Shown piece after piece: positions 25,601-35,600 of a DNA stretch of 64,000 nt. Below the pieces are notes generated by a model. It had not been told where the DNA came from. It saw only the letters and a program-made list of their open reading frames with translations, and did no database searches. A program made the translations under genes and the position numbers. This stretch comes from Salminus brasiliensis (lineage: Eukaryota > Chordata > Actinopteri > Characiformes > Bryconidae). Positions within the stretch are counted from its first letter, which is position 1, and each line of letters starts with the position of its first letter. Location of the stretch: positions 94,123,339 to 94,187,338 of the forward strand of contig NC_132878.1 in NCBI RefSeq assembly GCF_030463535.1, written 5' to 3'.

Positions 25601-25734
25601 CTCCTCAGCTAGCTCTTTGTGACCTGCCAGGTGTGAAAATCTAAAGATATAATGAGGAAGTGTGCCATAATGGTGATGATGGTGTTTTCTGTGTTTGCCA
25701 GGATGAAGTGTGTGATATCTACGAGAATTCCTGA
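12040..25734 (+). CDS. Siglec/MAG/CD22-like receptor, gene 1 (9 coding exons)
   Basis: Type I Ig-superfamily receptor of the sialic-acid-binding lectin group, expected at the surface of immune or glial cells. My join is 12040-12076, 12258-12599, 12675-12968, 17237-17497, 18827-19114, 19187-19283, 21479-21508, 21691-21823 and 25702-25734. It is 1515 nt, in frame throughout, and gives 504 residues. Order: signal peptide (1 to about 22), V-set Ig (about 23-126), C2 Ig (127-224), C2 Ig (225-311), C2 Ig (312-407), membrane helix (about 411-434), tail. The Siglec cysteine pattern is present: C38 and C43 in the B strand, C91 in the E strand, C150, C156 and C205 in domain 2. Domain 4 (CVCRAEAEP, then SNYLG) resembles MAG domain 5. 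The tail has three YxN motifs and no ITIM. Four Ig domains is fewer than MAG (5) or CD22 (7). Orthology to MAG or CD22 cannot be settled here. Confidence 0.75.
12258..12599 (+). CDS. Gene 1 exon 2: V-set Ig domain
   Basis: 342 nt, phase 1 at both ends, the usual Ig exon phase. Contains EGSCVTLPC, the W53 core Trp and GDCSLKI, which together are the Siglec V-set signature with the extra B-strand Cys. The F strand reads DLYPWIHPDTKNKYHY where Siglecs have a Y-x-F-R stretch, so the sialic-acid Arg is not seen. Confidence 0.85.
12675..12968 (+). CDS. Gene 1 exon 3: C2 Ig domain 2
   Basis: 294 nt after a 75-bp intron. ANCTVRHSCPSSPPAMEW has the two cysteines (C150, C156) and the SPP-x-x-W pattern of Siglec domain 2. 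C156 is the expected partner of C38 in an interdomain disulfide. LSCKSMFSG closes the fold. Donor gtgagt. Confidence 0.85.
13022..13495. mobile_element. MITE-like element, copy 1 (family D)
   Basis: Ends are inverted relatives: catatgtccaaatgtttgtg on the left, cccaatacttttgtccacat on the right. The body has gagctgtggagcagtggac and catcatccaacatcttgacc. Other copies or fragments lie at 22250-22460, 38145-38510, 39368-39795, 42272-42640 and 63655-64000. It is non-coding and lies in intron 3 of gene 1. Confidence 0.75.
14850..14896. repeat. (TA)n microsatellite
   Basis: Pure TA run in intron 3 of gene 1, flanked by two copies of a short AT-rich phrase (attatttttattaatcacca) at about 14690 and 14930. 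Confidence 0.9.
15105..16165 (-). mobile_element. Tc1-like transposase relic with internal hairpin
   Basis: The minus strand, read from 16161 to 15104 in several frames, follows Tc1 transposase order. It has an N-terminal part with NRVVRKNKIKREA, a middle part with DELVGPFRVEDELKNQ and FKQWYRK, and an end with MKNLWAILKREIYSEG and LTDFMDGGLFTVIERKGGYI. Frameshifts and stops make it non-functional. A piece of about 87 bp from the middle is duplicated in inverted orientation (15549-15635 and 15671-15757). It lies antisense in intron 3 of gene 1. Confidence 0.8.
16461..16650. repeat. Compound microsatellite (CT, TA, CA, TA, GA)
   Basis: Runs in order of ctctct, tatata, an AT-rich patch, cacaca, tatata and gagaga. 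This is a mirror-like arrangement about the central CA tract, within intron 3 of gene 1. Confidence 0.9.
16740..17095. repeat. Degenerate AT-rich tandem repeat, block 1
   Basis: Loosely repeated units of about 28-40 bp built on words like gagaccac, aatatattgag and actatat. Related blocks follow at 17580-18065 and 18285-18620, on both sides of the exon-4 copies. Confidence 0.6.
17237..17497 (+). CDS. Gene 1 exon 4: C2 Ig domain 3
   Basis: 261 nt, phase 1. Acceptor tttcacag, donor gtgagt. Contains SVVEGGTVSLTC, YEWLV and SVSCTVYNTVA, a standard C2/I-type Ig sheet with paired Cys. Differs clearly from the gene 2 and 3 equivalents, which start with an acidic/Trp stretch. Confidence 0.8.
17580..18065. 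repeat. Degenerate AT-rich tandem repeat, block 2
   Basis: Same word set as block 1 (aatatattgaggcca and similar). It separates exon 4 from its damaged duplicate. Confidence 0.55.
18155..18285 (+). pseudogene. Truncated duplicate of gene 1 exon 4
   Basis: 18065-18285 repeats the intron end and the first half of exon 4 (17150-17367) with few changes, including the acceptor. It then breaks off after the codons for LVTQM and continues as intron repeat (attgaaactaaatatt). The second Cys and the donor are missing. If included it would add TGA/TAA-limited sequence, so it is a dead exon. Confidence 0.8.
18827..19114 (+). CDS. Gene 1 exon 5: C2 Ig domain 4, MAG domain-5 type
   Basis: 288 nt. Acceptor cctcag, strong donor gtaagt. 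GGMRCVCRAEAEPRATISW and VSCEASNYLG match the membrane-proximal domain of MAG-like Siglecs. Three NxT/S sites are possible around NASF, NTTTN and NHS. Confidence 0.85.
19187..19283 (+). CDS. Gene 1 exon 6: transmembrane helix
   Basis: 97 nt. Codes a hydrophobic helix (ILIIAAGAGVGVVCLILGIS) stopped by LKKR. It has no charged residue in the helix that could pair with DAP12-type adaptors. Donor gtacgt. Confidence 0.8.
19615..19860 (+). repeat. Dispersed SINE-like repeat (family E)
   Basis: catttagctgatgctcttat, then gttactcgtattacagaggg, then a tRNA-like part in inverted sense (ggaatctaaccccagtcttc, ending at tgcgccacaccaac). Relatives lie at 37109, 38511, 41880 and 46490. Confidence 0.6.
20465..20660 (+). 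repeat. tRNA-derived SINE-like element
   Basis: gatggctcagcggttggagc looks like a tRNA A-box head, and ccctgctcactgcccctagt-type sequence forms the tail. The B box is degraded. It lies in intron 6 of gene 1. Confidence 0.55.
21479..21508 (+). CDS. Gene 1 exon 7: cytoplasmic micro-exon
   Basis: 30 nt, phase 2 at both ends, with acceptor tgccacag and donor gtatga. With the flanking bases it reads RRKNPSEPTS, a basic juxtamembrane stretch. Skipping it would keep the frame. Confidence 0.55.
21691..21823 (+). CDS. Gene 1 exon 8: tyrosine-motif tail
   Basis: 133 nt. Acceptor gaatttag, donor gtacaa. Contains ENLYIN (Tyr codon 21752) and ENLYMN (Tyr codon 21782), both YxN Grb2-SH2-type sites. Using the nearby alternative acceptor gtgcag at 21701 would run into a TGA, which supports this boundary. 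Confidence 0.65.
22250..22460. mobile_element. Family D MITE fragment
   Basis: Right half only: ggcagcatggtgccaatggg to ggtgtccacaaacatttgga. Located in the last intron of gene 1. Confidence 0.65.
22460..22760. repeat. Degenerate tandem repeat with actacaaaccatagatacct units
   Basis: Three to four loose copies of a phrase with caaaccatagatac, ctcagaagacc and aggaagaggga. Non-coding, intron 8 of gene 1. Confidence 0.5.
23340..23500. repeat. Dispersed repeat (family F) copy
   Basis: Contains taaccccttaaaaggcctgt and tccctgtagttactgcgtaa. Similar text is at 24000-24135, 31600-31760 (partly inverted word order) and 50060-50190. Confidence 0.5.
24215..24860. mobile_element. Non-autonomous Tc1-type relic
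   Basis: Starts with gtgcaaaagtttgggcaccc, a known style of Tc1/mariner terminal repeat in fish and frogs. The body contains tgcatcaggcatgtttatat and no open transposase. A related terminus occurs at 49850-50835. Confidence 0.5.
25050..25550. mobile_element. Non-autonomous DNA transposon, copy 2 (family C)
   Basis: cacactgaacagccatgaca at the left and atgttatggctgatcagtgt at the right are terminal inverted repeats. The body matches the 3541-4061 copy. Lies just before the last exon of gene 1. Confidence 0.75.
25702..25734 (+). CDS. Gene 1 exon 9: C-terminus and stop
   Basis: Acceptor gtttgccag, then DEVCDIYENS and TGA. DIYEN is shared with the end of gene 2 and gives a third YxN motif. A possible AATAAA signal follows at 26068-26073. 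Confidence 0.7.
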   Translation, partial: DEVCDIYENS

Positions 25735-26905
25735 GACCTTCCCGGCATCTCCTCATCGTGATGACATGGTCTCATCCCAGCTCAGTTCTATGCTGTAGAG
25801 CAAGGCTGCTCAATCCTGGTCCTGGACATCTACCTCCCTGAAGAGTTCAGATCCAACATAGCTGACTCTAATGTTCAGGTGCTCCTGAAGGCCTTCATTA
25901 TCTGGATCAGGTGTGTTAGATTCAGGGTGGAGCTAAACTCTGAAGGTGGTAGATCTCCAGGACCAGGATTGAGCAGCCCTGCTGTAGAGCTACTATGTGG
26001 CATTGCTAATACTGTCATGGACTGATCAGTATTTGTACCAGACTCGTCTTGGCCATCTGTGTTACCCAATAAATGTAGAAAACAGGGACACCGTGGTTCC
26101 GTTCCCTTCCGTTCTGCCCCCTTCTCCCAGACCAAGTCACAAGCCTCAGGTATCTCAGACCGCCTTCATTGAGCTCCCAGTGCAGAAGCAGAGAGGATTT
26201 CCCCCTGGATTCCCAGTTTGTCCGGTGTGTGGATGCTCCAACAGTAGAAGTGCAGCTAATGTAAGTTCCTCTACAACTCGGCTTCTTCATGTACTGAACA
26301 GAAAAGGAGCCATGCAGATCCTGCAGATGACCAGCCTCTTCCAGCCAAGCCTGTCTGTCAGTCACTTAATTTCTGAGTGTAACCCCACCTCCTTAAGATA
26401 GAGCAGAGTAAGGGTTAAAATTAGATTTCTGGGGACTTCTTAAAGTAGTCGATTGACACAATATACTTTTAGAAAAGGGCTCTTAACCCTCCTGTTATGT
26501 TCAATAACTGTAATATTCCCAGGTCTCGTGTTTGATCATTTGAAAAAATAAGCATTATCTTTAGATCCATTCATTTAAATATAATCAATATTAAGTGTAA
26601 TCAGGATTTACAGCCATTACGGATAACAGTTGACTCATGATAATTCACTATTCAAATACATAAATAAATAATTAATAAATAAATAAATAGGCCTCAGTTT
26701 TGTCTACATTTGACATTATAAGCCTCTATTGTCACTTCTGGGTTAAACCGAAAGGCATCAGTCCTTTTAATTTTCAGTCCTTTTAATTAAAAGTATGTAT
26801 TCCCATATTTTCTAAACTTTGAAAAGGGTCAATTTGACCCACAACATAACAGGATGGTAAAGGGATCTTGAATAAAGGCAATGGTTGTGTATAGAGCCCT
26901 TACAG
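25735..26905. other. 3' flank of gene 1; possible 3'UTR
   Basis: Includes an inverted pair around ctggtcctgga (about 25815) and tccaggaccagga (about 25953). The AATAAA at 26068 is a candidate polyadenylation signal. The open frame 25997-26401 shows no recognisable domain. Confidence 0.4.
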
Positions 26906-26934
26906 CTCAATAAACCATTTGGAGGCTTAACTGG

Positions 26935-27060
26935 TTCTCTGGGGTTCTGAGTGGTCCAGTGGACTAAGGCACGGTGGACTAGAAGATCAGCCTGCCATCA
27001 GCAGCCTTGATCGGTTGATGGCACTTGATCTTGTTTGTCGAATACCTGTTTTCAGTAGAT
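26935..27060 (+). repeat. Short SINE-like fragment
   Basis: gagtggtccagtggactaag followed by ctgccatcagcagccttgat parallels the head of the tRNA-like element at 30165. Confidence 0.4.
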
Positions 27061-27249
27061 TTTTACACATCTGTAATTAACTTTGAGATATATGATATAT
27101 TTGTTTTATGTATTTTCTTTTATACATATATTATGAAATGAACTGTAACGTTTAAATCCAACATAATTCAAATTATTACAAAAAGAACATTTGTTGAATA
27201 TTTATGCAATCATACCAGCTCACTCATAAGCCAGTATGCCACTATATAG

Positions 27250-27600
<351 letters not shown>

Positions 27601-27704
27601 GTCATGAAGGGGTCTATTAGTGTTGTTATGCTATTTAAACTGGTCTTGTTAGATTGTTAATTTCAATCAGCTGAAAGTTTGTATATTTTGCTAATAAACC
27701 ATCA

Positions 27705-28250
27705 GCCCTTCAACAGAATGAACCAACCAGCTTGCTGGTTATGGATAAAATTCTGTCCTTCAACAAAAAAGGCCAATCAACTTGTTGGTTATGAAAAAAG
27801 TCACGCCCTTCAACAAAAAGAGCCAATTAACTTGCTGGTTATGGATAAAGTCCCGCCCTTCAACAAAAATAACCAATCAACTTTCTGGTTATAGATAAAG
27901 TCCCGCCCTTCAACAAAATAAGCCAATCTACTTTCTGGTTATGGATAAAGTCCCACCCTTCAACAAAATAAGCCAATCAACTTTTTGGTTATAGATAAAG
28001 TCCTGCCCTTCAACAAAATAAGCCAATCAACTTTTTGGTTATAGATAAAGTCCCACCCTTCAACAAAATAAGCCAATCAACTTTCTGGTTATGGATAAAG
28101 TCCCGCCCTTTAACAAAATAAGCCAATCAACTTTTTGGTTATAGATAAAGTCCCACCCTTCAACAAAAATAGCCAATCAACTTTCTGGTTATAGATAAAG
28201 TCCCGCCCTTCAACAAAATAAGCCAATCAACTTTCTGGTTATAGGTAGGA
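27705..28250. repeat. 50-bp minisatellite, about 11 units
   Basis: Unit length is 50 bp in the regular part (for example 27961 to 28011). Each unit carries cgcccttcaacaaaataagc, then caatcaactttctggttat, then gataaagtc. Each unit has a CCAAT word; this may be incidental. Confidence 0.9.
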
Positions 28251-28269
28251 CTTTATGTTGAAGGGCAGG

Positions 28270-28605
28270 ACTATAATATTTATCTATACTCTACTATTCA
28301 CCCAAGTCCTCTCAGAAGAGGAGGGTCTTCAGTCTGGGTTTGAAGACAGCGAGTGTTGGACTCTGCTGTTCGGACACCCAGGGGAAGTTTGTTCCACCAC
28401 TTTGGTGCAGGACAGAAAAAAGTCTGGACGCTCGTCTTCCGTGGATTTTACAGGATGGTGGGTCCGACAGAGCCGTACTTGAAGCTGGAAGGGCTCTTGG
28501 TGCGGATCAACTTTTGACCATCGCCATCAAGCACGGAGGGGCTGGCTGGTTCGTTCTTGGCTTTGTAGACCAGAGTCAGGGTTATTTGTGTTCATTACTT
28601 GGGCA
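28270..28605 (+). repeat. Dispersed repeat A, 3' part
   Basis: Matches 9560-9760 and 33770-34080 in order, with ggacacccaggggaagtttg and tgaagctggaagggctcttg. It lacks the 5' core. Confidence 0.6.
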
Positions 28606-30160
28606 GAAAACTTAAAACACCAGAGAATTAAGCAGAACTGACTAAGACCAACTACTCAGAAAATGGTGCGAAGGAATACGTTTAGAAGTATTGTGGCATG
28701 AGCACTGTGCGCTGCGGTTGCTACATATCCTATATAAGAAGCAATGTTCTCAGAACCCCCTGCAGCACCTTCTCTAAATATAGAGGCGAGCTCTGTTCGC
28801 TTTCTGTTAGAGCATCCACTGTGTTACAGGGGGAGGTTCATCGGACTGCATGTTTCTTAGTCATTCACCAGCTGTGGATCCCAATCCTAGTCCTTAAGAC
28901 ATTAGATACATAAACACATACACACACCACAGCAATTAACCCCACCCACCCAGGCCACCCACGCCCTAAAAAGTGAGGTGGATAATAAAAAAAAAACACA
29001 CTATGCAAAATATACAGAACAAAACAAATCACACAGTTTCCGCCGCTGACGTGAAAGAGCCAGTTTATTGTAATGTGCTATTTCACGGCCCCTTTGTTCT
29101 TCATAACAGCAGGTATTTGCTTCGGACGGTCAATAGAAATTCATAGAAGGGTGGCACACGCACCCAGCTGGAGCTTGACCAACAGAAGCACCAGTAATGC
29201 CAATGATTATGAAGTGAGCCCTTAGGAAAACAGAAGAAGTGACAAGAGTGGCAATTTTTAACTTCAGTGAAAGAGGAAGTGCTGCCCCCCCATCTGAATT
29301 CAAAAGGAAGTGCTCAGAGAAATGAAAGTTAAAGGTTCAGTACCAGCAGTGCTGGTCTCTGTTTTCCAGCGTGACTAGAACATCTGTAGTCCTGAAAGGT
29401 AAGAGTTGCATTAAAAATACCAAAAAGGAAATAAATGAATAAATATTAGAATATAATAAAACATTACATATATGGGACATCTTTATTTGCTGGATTTCTA
29501 ATTTCTAAATTGAACTTTTTTGATAAAAGGTAAATAAAATATGCACTGTGGGCAAAAGTAATGGCATTAATGGCATTTTTTAACTATTCCAGTGTGAAAT
29601 TCTGAATAGAGCAAACGTTGTGCCTGAAATGTTCAGAAAGTGTTTAAGGTTGTTTCCTGTAGAGAATTTATTCACTTATTTGCACTTGTTATTAAAATGA
29701 TAAGGTGGCCAAATATTTGCAGGAAACTTTGTATCTATAGGAAACCTTGTATTTATAATATATTAAATTATAAATGCAGAAAAAATTTCAATTTTGAGAA
29801 ATGAGTGACAAAAATGATTGTTATGATAATGATGATGATAATGATGATGATGATTATAATTATTATTAGATATTATATATCGCAAAGAAGCTCTAAAAAT
29901 ATAAAACGTTAAATCAGCTGATTGTGTAATAAGAACTCTAAGAACTCTAAAAAAAAAAAAAAATCTAAAAGAAAATCTAAAATAAATAAGCAACATTCCT
30001 TCTACAAAAAATCTTTTAGCCTAAAATTGCAAAACAAAAACAGGTAAAAGAAAAAAACACTAATTAGCAACATTAAACAGTAAATCTAACCAAAAAAATG
30101 TTTAACACACTATACAAAAAAATGCTGCATTCACTGAGCTCATAATAGTAATAATAATAG
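28606..30160. other. No gene recognised
   Basis: AT-rich intergenic DNA with a GAT/AAT-rich patch at 29820-29870 and several A-runs. No family-level similarity seen. Confidence 0.45.
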
Positions 30161-30164
30161 TTTG

Positions 30165-30520
30165 CAGGCCAAAAATCCGAGTGGTCCAGCGAGGATCTCT
30201 GGTTCGAATCCCAGATCATTGTGCTTGCCATCAGCAGCTGGAGTCGGAGTTACCCCTGCTCTCTCAGGGGTGATGTCGGTCAGCACAGTGTTTGTTAACT
30301 GTTGTTTCGGAGCTGGGGATCTGGCTCTTTCCTCTGAGAGCGTTGGCTGCCTAGTAATTCTGCATCAGTGGCAGTTTGAAAAAAAGGGGGTGACTGTCTT
30401 CACATGTGTCGGAGAAGACGTGTGCTAGTCTTCACCCTCCTAGTGTATTTCTAGTGATAGGGGGAGTTCACACAGATGGGGATTGGGTAATTGGATTTCC
30501 AGATTGAGTAGAAAATTGAA
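30165..30520 (+). repeat. tRNA-derived SINE
   Basis: A tRNA-like head with a B-box match (ggttcgaatcc at about 30200) follows gagtggtccagcgaggatc. It is followed by a body with gttggctgcctagtaattct and cacatgtgtcggagaagacg. A tRNA gene is excluded because no cloverleaf with matching acceptor stem is formed. Confidence 0.6.
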
Positions 30521-31594
30521 TAGAAATTAGAAAACAAAATGCCCTTTTTAAAAAAAGGTCTTTTATATAAGTTATATATACATTTTTATATAAGTTTTAT
30601 ATAAGTTATATATAGGTTTGGTGTACTTTTATTTATTATTTCAGCCTATACACTAACTTAGTAAAGTTACTTAACTTAGGACAGTTAACTGGCTGCACTA
30701 CAAATGTTAGTGAAGTAAGTGGATAACTGTATTAACTGATTAATGGTAACACTAATACTAAAGCTACATGACACTGCCCGAAACTTTTCAACACACCTAC
30801 ATAAATTGGAATACATTTATAAAAGCTTAGTGACAACAACTGAGCTGATTCTGGCTGAAAGAAGCCTTTTTTAATGTTCGTGTAGGTTTCTATCTGGAAT
30901 GCTATGCGCAAAATTACAATGTCATGAAGGTCTTATATAAGGCTTGAAGCCTTATTGATGGTGCATACCAGAACTTTTTTTTTACCAGATACATGAAAAG
31001 TAAACTATTAATACACTTTACATTCAATTCTAAACAGGAAAATAATGCTACAGATGTTAATGCTAATGCTAAACATTAATTGTCATTAAACCATTTTATT
31101 ACTGTGACCTAATCTGAAATCAGAGTACGATTTGATACAAATGTTAAATGTCTCACTATTGCTCTGTGACAGGCTCATTTAGGTCATTTGACTACAGTAA
31201 AAAGCAAGTAACATCGTAGCTGTCAATGTCTATTTAATTTTGTTTACTATTTGGTCATTGTTCTTTACATTAAATCAGAATTGCATGATGACTGGACCAA
31301 TAGAAATGCTCCAGAATTTGTTTACATTGACTCCATTTGAAAGTTAAGTTTTTACCCTTTCTTGTAAAGCTGAAATCATAATGTGACATACGAGGAGATT
31401 TGGCATGGAACAGCCCAATCACTATTTGGATTTGCTGAAATTTACTGTGTGCTCTGGTGAGGCAACTATGTAATCTTGTCACGTCTGATATAGTAATTTT
31501 ATCTTTGTCAAAGTCTGATGTAATAATATTGATTTTACTAAAAAAACACACAATGTGAAAACACAAAAATGTGAAGTTCCACAATAAACAGCAA

Positions 31595-31900
31595 CATGCA
31601 TTGTATAAGGGTTATCACAGGCTTATTACACACTACGGTTTATTACTCAGTAACTACAGGGACTTCTGTACAAATCAGTGAGGCTATTCTCTGGGAACAG
31701 AAGTTTGTAATAACACTTTTGGGCACACTGGTGGGCTCTAGGCTGCAGATGGTGCTGCATGAGGATGATCAGGCTATAAATACCTGCAGAGTGTGTGACA
31801 GGTTTCATAGTTTGAGAAGAGTTGAATGTGAGGAACATGGGTCACTAGGCTGATGCAGTTAATGATTGGCTAAAAGGAGTGACTGCATTTGGGCAGTGCC
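31595..31900. repeat. Dispersed repeat (family F) copy
   Basis: ttactcagtaactacaggga, then gaggctattctctgggaaca, recurs near 23400, 24040 and 50100 in plus or minus form. Confidence 0.5.
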
Positions 31901-31948
31901 AAAGACCATAGTGTGATGGAAGTAGCTGAATCTGCAGGTTTGTGGTCG

Positions 31949-32260
31949 TACGGTAATACGGGTCTACCAGCAGTGGCAGAAACCCCAGTCTACAGCACAT
32001 TCTCCTTAATCTTGAGCAGCAGTGAGTAAAGGCCTATTGTGTGTCACTCTGCTCCATATGTTGATGGTCTGCAGTTCTCTGTGGAGTGTTCTTTCAGATG
32101 TTGGTGGTGAAGAACCTGTGCTAAATTCTAAATGCAGGTCTTGCCTGGAAACCAAGCGATTTTCATTCACAAGCTGTGAAACCCATTGCCGGTCGCTGTC
32201 TGAGAATTTCCTGTAGACTGGTGGTATTTCTGCCACTGCTGGTAGACCCGTATGACCGTA
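31949..32260 (-). mobile_element. Tc1-like fragment between inverted repeats
   Basis: The arms of about 33 bp (31949-31982 and 32227-32260) are nearly perfect reverse complements around gggtctaccagcagtggcag. The minus strand between them codes a helix-turn-helix-like piece (RQWVSQLVNENRLVSRQDL, then SERTLHRELQ) typical of the N-terminus of Tc1/mariner transposases. It is too short to be functional. Confidence 0.6.
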
Positions 32261-32574
32261 AGCTTATACCACTGATTTCTGTGTAAAAATCAATCGAAAT
32301 CATTGAATTAATCAAAAGTTAGCAACCTTCAAAAACTGTATCGTTAATTTTTGAAACGCTAATTCATGGAGATTTCTGACATGACCTGCAAAGCCCTTGA
32401 AATGAAATAGCTTGAAAATTGGAGTTAAGATGACGGGTAAACAAACTATAGGATTCTTTAAGGTTAAATTCTTTAACTTAAAATATGTGCGTGATTTATT
32501 ATGTATCTGCAACATGAAGTATGCTTCTTTTTCTTCTTTTTTTCCTTCCCTTTTCTAGACCTCAGACTCCAGCA

Positions 32575-32632
32575 ATGGACAGAAATAGTGGAAACAGTGG
32601 ACAACAGAAAGTTCTCGGAATCTTTCTAAGCG
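32575..32632 (+). CDS. Gene 2 exon 1: start and signal peptide
   Basis: After acceptor ttttctag at 32558. The coded MDRNSGNSGQQKVLGIFLS is seven residues longer than in gene 1 before the hydrophobic core. Donor gtaaat. Confidence 0.7.
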
Positions 32633-35600
32633 GTAAATTTTCTGTCAGTCATGATGTAACTGGACTGCATTATGAAACTGATACAGTACGTAATGCTCAC
32701 AGCTTTAGCAGTTGAGATGCAATTTACAGACTTTCTAAATTCGGCTCCTGGTGACTCATGGTGACTCACAACTTTCCTTATTGCCAGCTCAACAAGATCT
32801 TACTTCTCAGGTTCATTTTAAAATGGCTGTCAGCTTTTTTAAAAAAATCAGTTTATGCTTTTAGCTTCTGAGTGAATAACCAAGTCAAAGGAACTGAGAG
32901 ATTTTTGTTTGTTTGTGTTTCCTTTGTGGGCTTCGAGTTGGGTGGGACCCTGATACCAAGTGATCACCCGAATCAATCAGAATTAGGGCAGATTTTCTTT
33001 TTTTTACTCTTTGACACACACACTGACACTACAACCTGACCTAAGTACCAGCGAGTGAAACAGCTAACATTTTCAAAAGCACATGGTAATAAAGTAATCA
33101 TGGTAACAATTACTAGAACACAGATCACAAACTTTGGCTTTGGTTGGTGTGAAAAAATGCTCAGATTGTTTTATGAGCTTATTTGCAACCTTGTTATATT
33201 TGAAGAACCCACATATTATAGCATAGTTTAAAACACTATTACAAAAACACTCAAATTACTCCCAAGTCTTATTGGATAGGGATGCTGTCCTCTCACTGTA
33301 TCCTCTCAGCGCAATGTGCTGTTAGCAAGCTAAAGAGATTGTAGCTGGTTAGCTTTTAGCCTTGCCCCCACTCGCTTTCCAAGGTCTAAGTTAAGAAAGT
33401 AAAAAATAAGCTGGTGTGATGTGTGTTTAGCTCCAGTTTGTTTGAGCTGAGGGAGTCCAGTTTGTTTTTAACGGAGTGGACGATGGAGAGAAGAGAAATA
33501 AAGCTAAACTTGTGTTAGCTTTAAGCCTGCCAGCATTAGCTTCTTTGCAGACACTGGCACAAGAAAAGCTGTGGTCACAAAGCCTAGTTTGCATATTTAC
33601 ATTTACATTTATGCCATTTAGCAGACGCTCTTATCCAGAACACGTCGCAAAAGTGCTTCACTGTTTACTCAAGAATAACCTCAGCTAGTTTGATTAGACT
33701 AGAATTTAAAGATACCTCTAATCTTAGACTCTACTAAATACAAGTCAATATGGAGACCATAATACTCTACCCTTTGCCCAAGTACTCTCGGAAGAAGAGG
33801 GTCTTCAGTCTGAGTTTGAAGACAGCGAGCGATTGCTAGGGGAAGTTCGTTCCACCACTTCGGTGCAGGACAGTAGAAAGTCTGGACGCTCGTCTTCCGT
33901 GGATCTTAAAGGATGGTGGGTCGAGCCGAGCCGTACTTGAAGCTGGAAGGGCTCTTGGTGCAGATCGGCTTTTGACCATCGCCATCAAGTACGGAGGGGC
34001 TGGCTGGTCCAGTCTTGGCTTTGTAGGCCAGAGTCAGGGGTTTGAATCGGATGTGGGCAGCAGCTACAGGAAGATGGCTGAAGCCTTACTTACATAACTG
34101 GGTCCTCCAGCAGAGTCTAGAGATGATGAGCTGCTCTCTAGTGTTAGCAACATCATTCTGCTTAACTGGTCTGACACCTTTCACAGCCACCTAGCCACAA
34201 GTCTATACTTTAGCAAATGCTAACAGTGCTTGCATGATATGTATTTTTTACTTGCTTCAGTCACCAGCACTCACCACATTATTACATAATAATAATAATA
34301 CAATAATTCCTGGTGAAAGGAACTTTTCCTCTGTAATCTGATACCTCACCGAGATTCAAAGTCCAACTACTGCCAGAAAACAAAAGCCCAAAAAATGGCC
34401 CACATAGTCCTGGTCAGGCAAAAAAGCTGTCTTTAACTCATGACTGTTCTTCTGTTCTTCTCTCTCTGCAGTTTCATTGCTGAGCTGCCTCACTCATGGC
34501 TGGGTGGTTCAGGTCCCAGCGTCGGTTACAGCTGTTGAGGGCAGCTGTGTGACACTGCCTTGCCACACCAGTTCACACACTCAGGTGGTTTGGTACATGT
34601 ATAGAGCAACATCATCTCCAGTCGTGTATTCCAGAAAGACTGCAGATATAATAGATAGGTTCAGAGGAAGAACATCAGCCCCCGGAAACCCTGAGCTGGG
34701 AAACTGCAGTCTGAAGATCAGCAGCGTCCGCCAAGAAGATGGTGGAGAAGATCTCTATCCATGGATCCATCCTGACACCAAAAACAAATATCATTACGTC
34801 AGAATAAATGTCGGTGAGTGCACGCACTGCAGTCTGGAACAGTGAATAATTATGGAGCACAGTTATAATTCATGTTCATAATTTCTCACAGTGAAACCTA
34901 AGGCTACTGAGATTTCCGTGGAGGGTTCACAAGTGCAGGGACAATTGTTCTCTGCCCGCTGCACAGTCCGACATTCCTGTCCCTCATCTCCACCAGCGAT
35001 GGAATGGATAGGCTTGCCTCCTGTGTCTAACGGTGTGACCACCACAAAGGAAGGTGAATTGTGGACTTTGGTGGCCCAAGCAAAATTCAGACCAAACCAT
35101 GAAGACCACGGCAAGAGTCTCAGCTGCAAAAGCATGTTCAGCGGCCGAGCTCTACATAGTAACGCTCATCAGCTCAACGTCTTATGTGAGTAATGCCTGC
35201 AGACCAGACATTCATTTAGTTCACAACCCAGAGATTCGAGATTCACTCATACTCACACCACAAAGACTCGATCCTTGACTCTGACTTGCACCCCAGAGAC
35301 TCAAGACTTATCTCAGACTCACACAGCAGAGACTCGATCCTTGACTTAGACTTGCACCAGCACCTCAGAAACTCAAGACTTGGCTCAGACTTAAACTCAA
35401 GACTGTGTGACTCAGATTCAACCCCAGATCCTCAAGACTTGACACAGACATATCGCCAAACACTCGAGACTTGACCCAGACTTAAACCCCAAACACTCAG
35501 AATTTGATTTAGACTTAAACCCCAGACACTCAGCATTCGACTCAGACTTAAACCCCAGACACTCAGGATTCAACTTAGACTTAAACCCCAGACACAGGAT

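Noticed and set aside
25997..26401. 134-codon plus open frame after gene 1
   Set aside because: Follows the gene 1 stop and a polyadenylation-like signal, has no recognisable domain and overlaps a minus frame of similar length.
30165..30240. Possible tRNA gene with ggttcgaatcc
   Set aside because: It has a B-box match but no acceptor stem or anticodon arm consistent with a tRNA; it is the head of a SINE.
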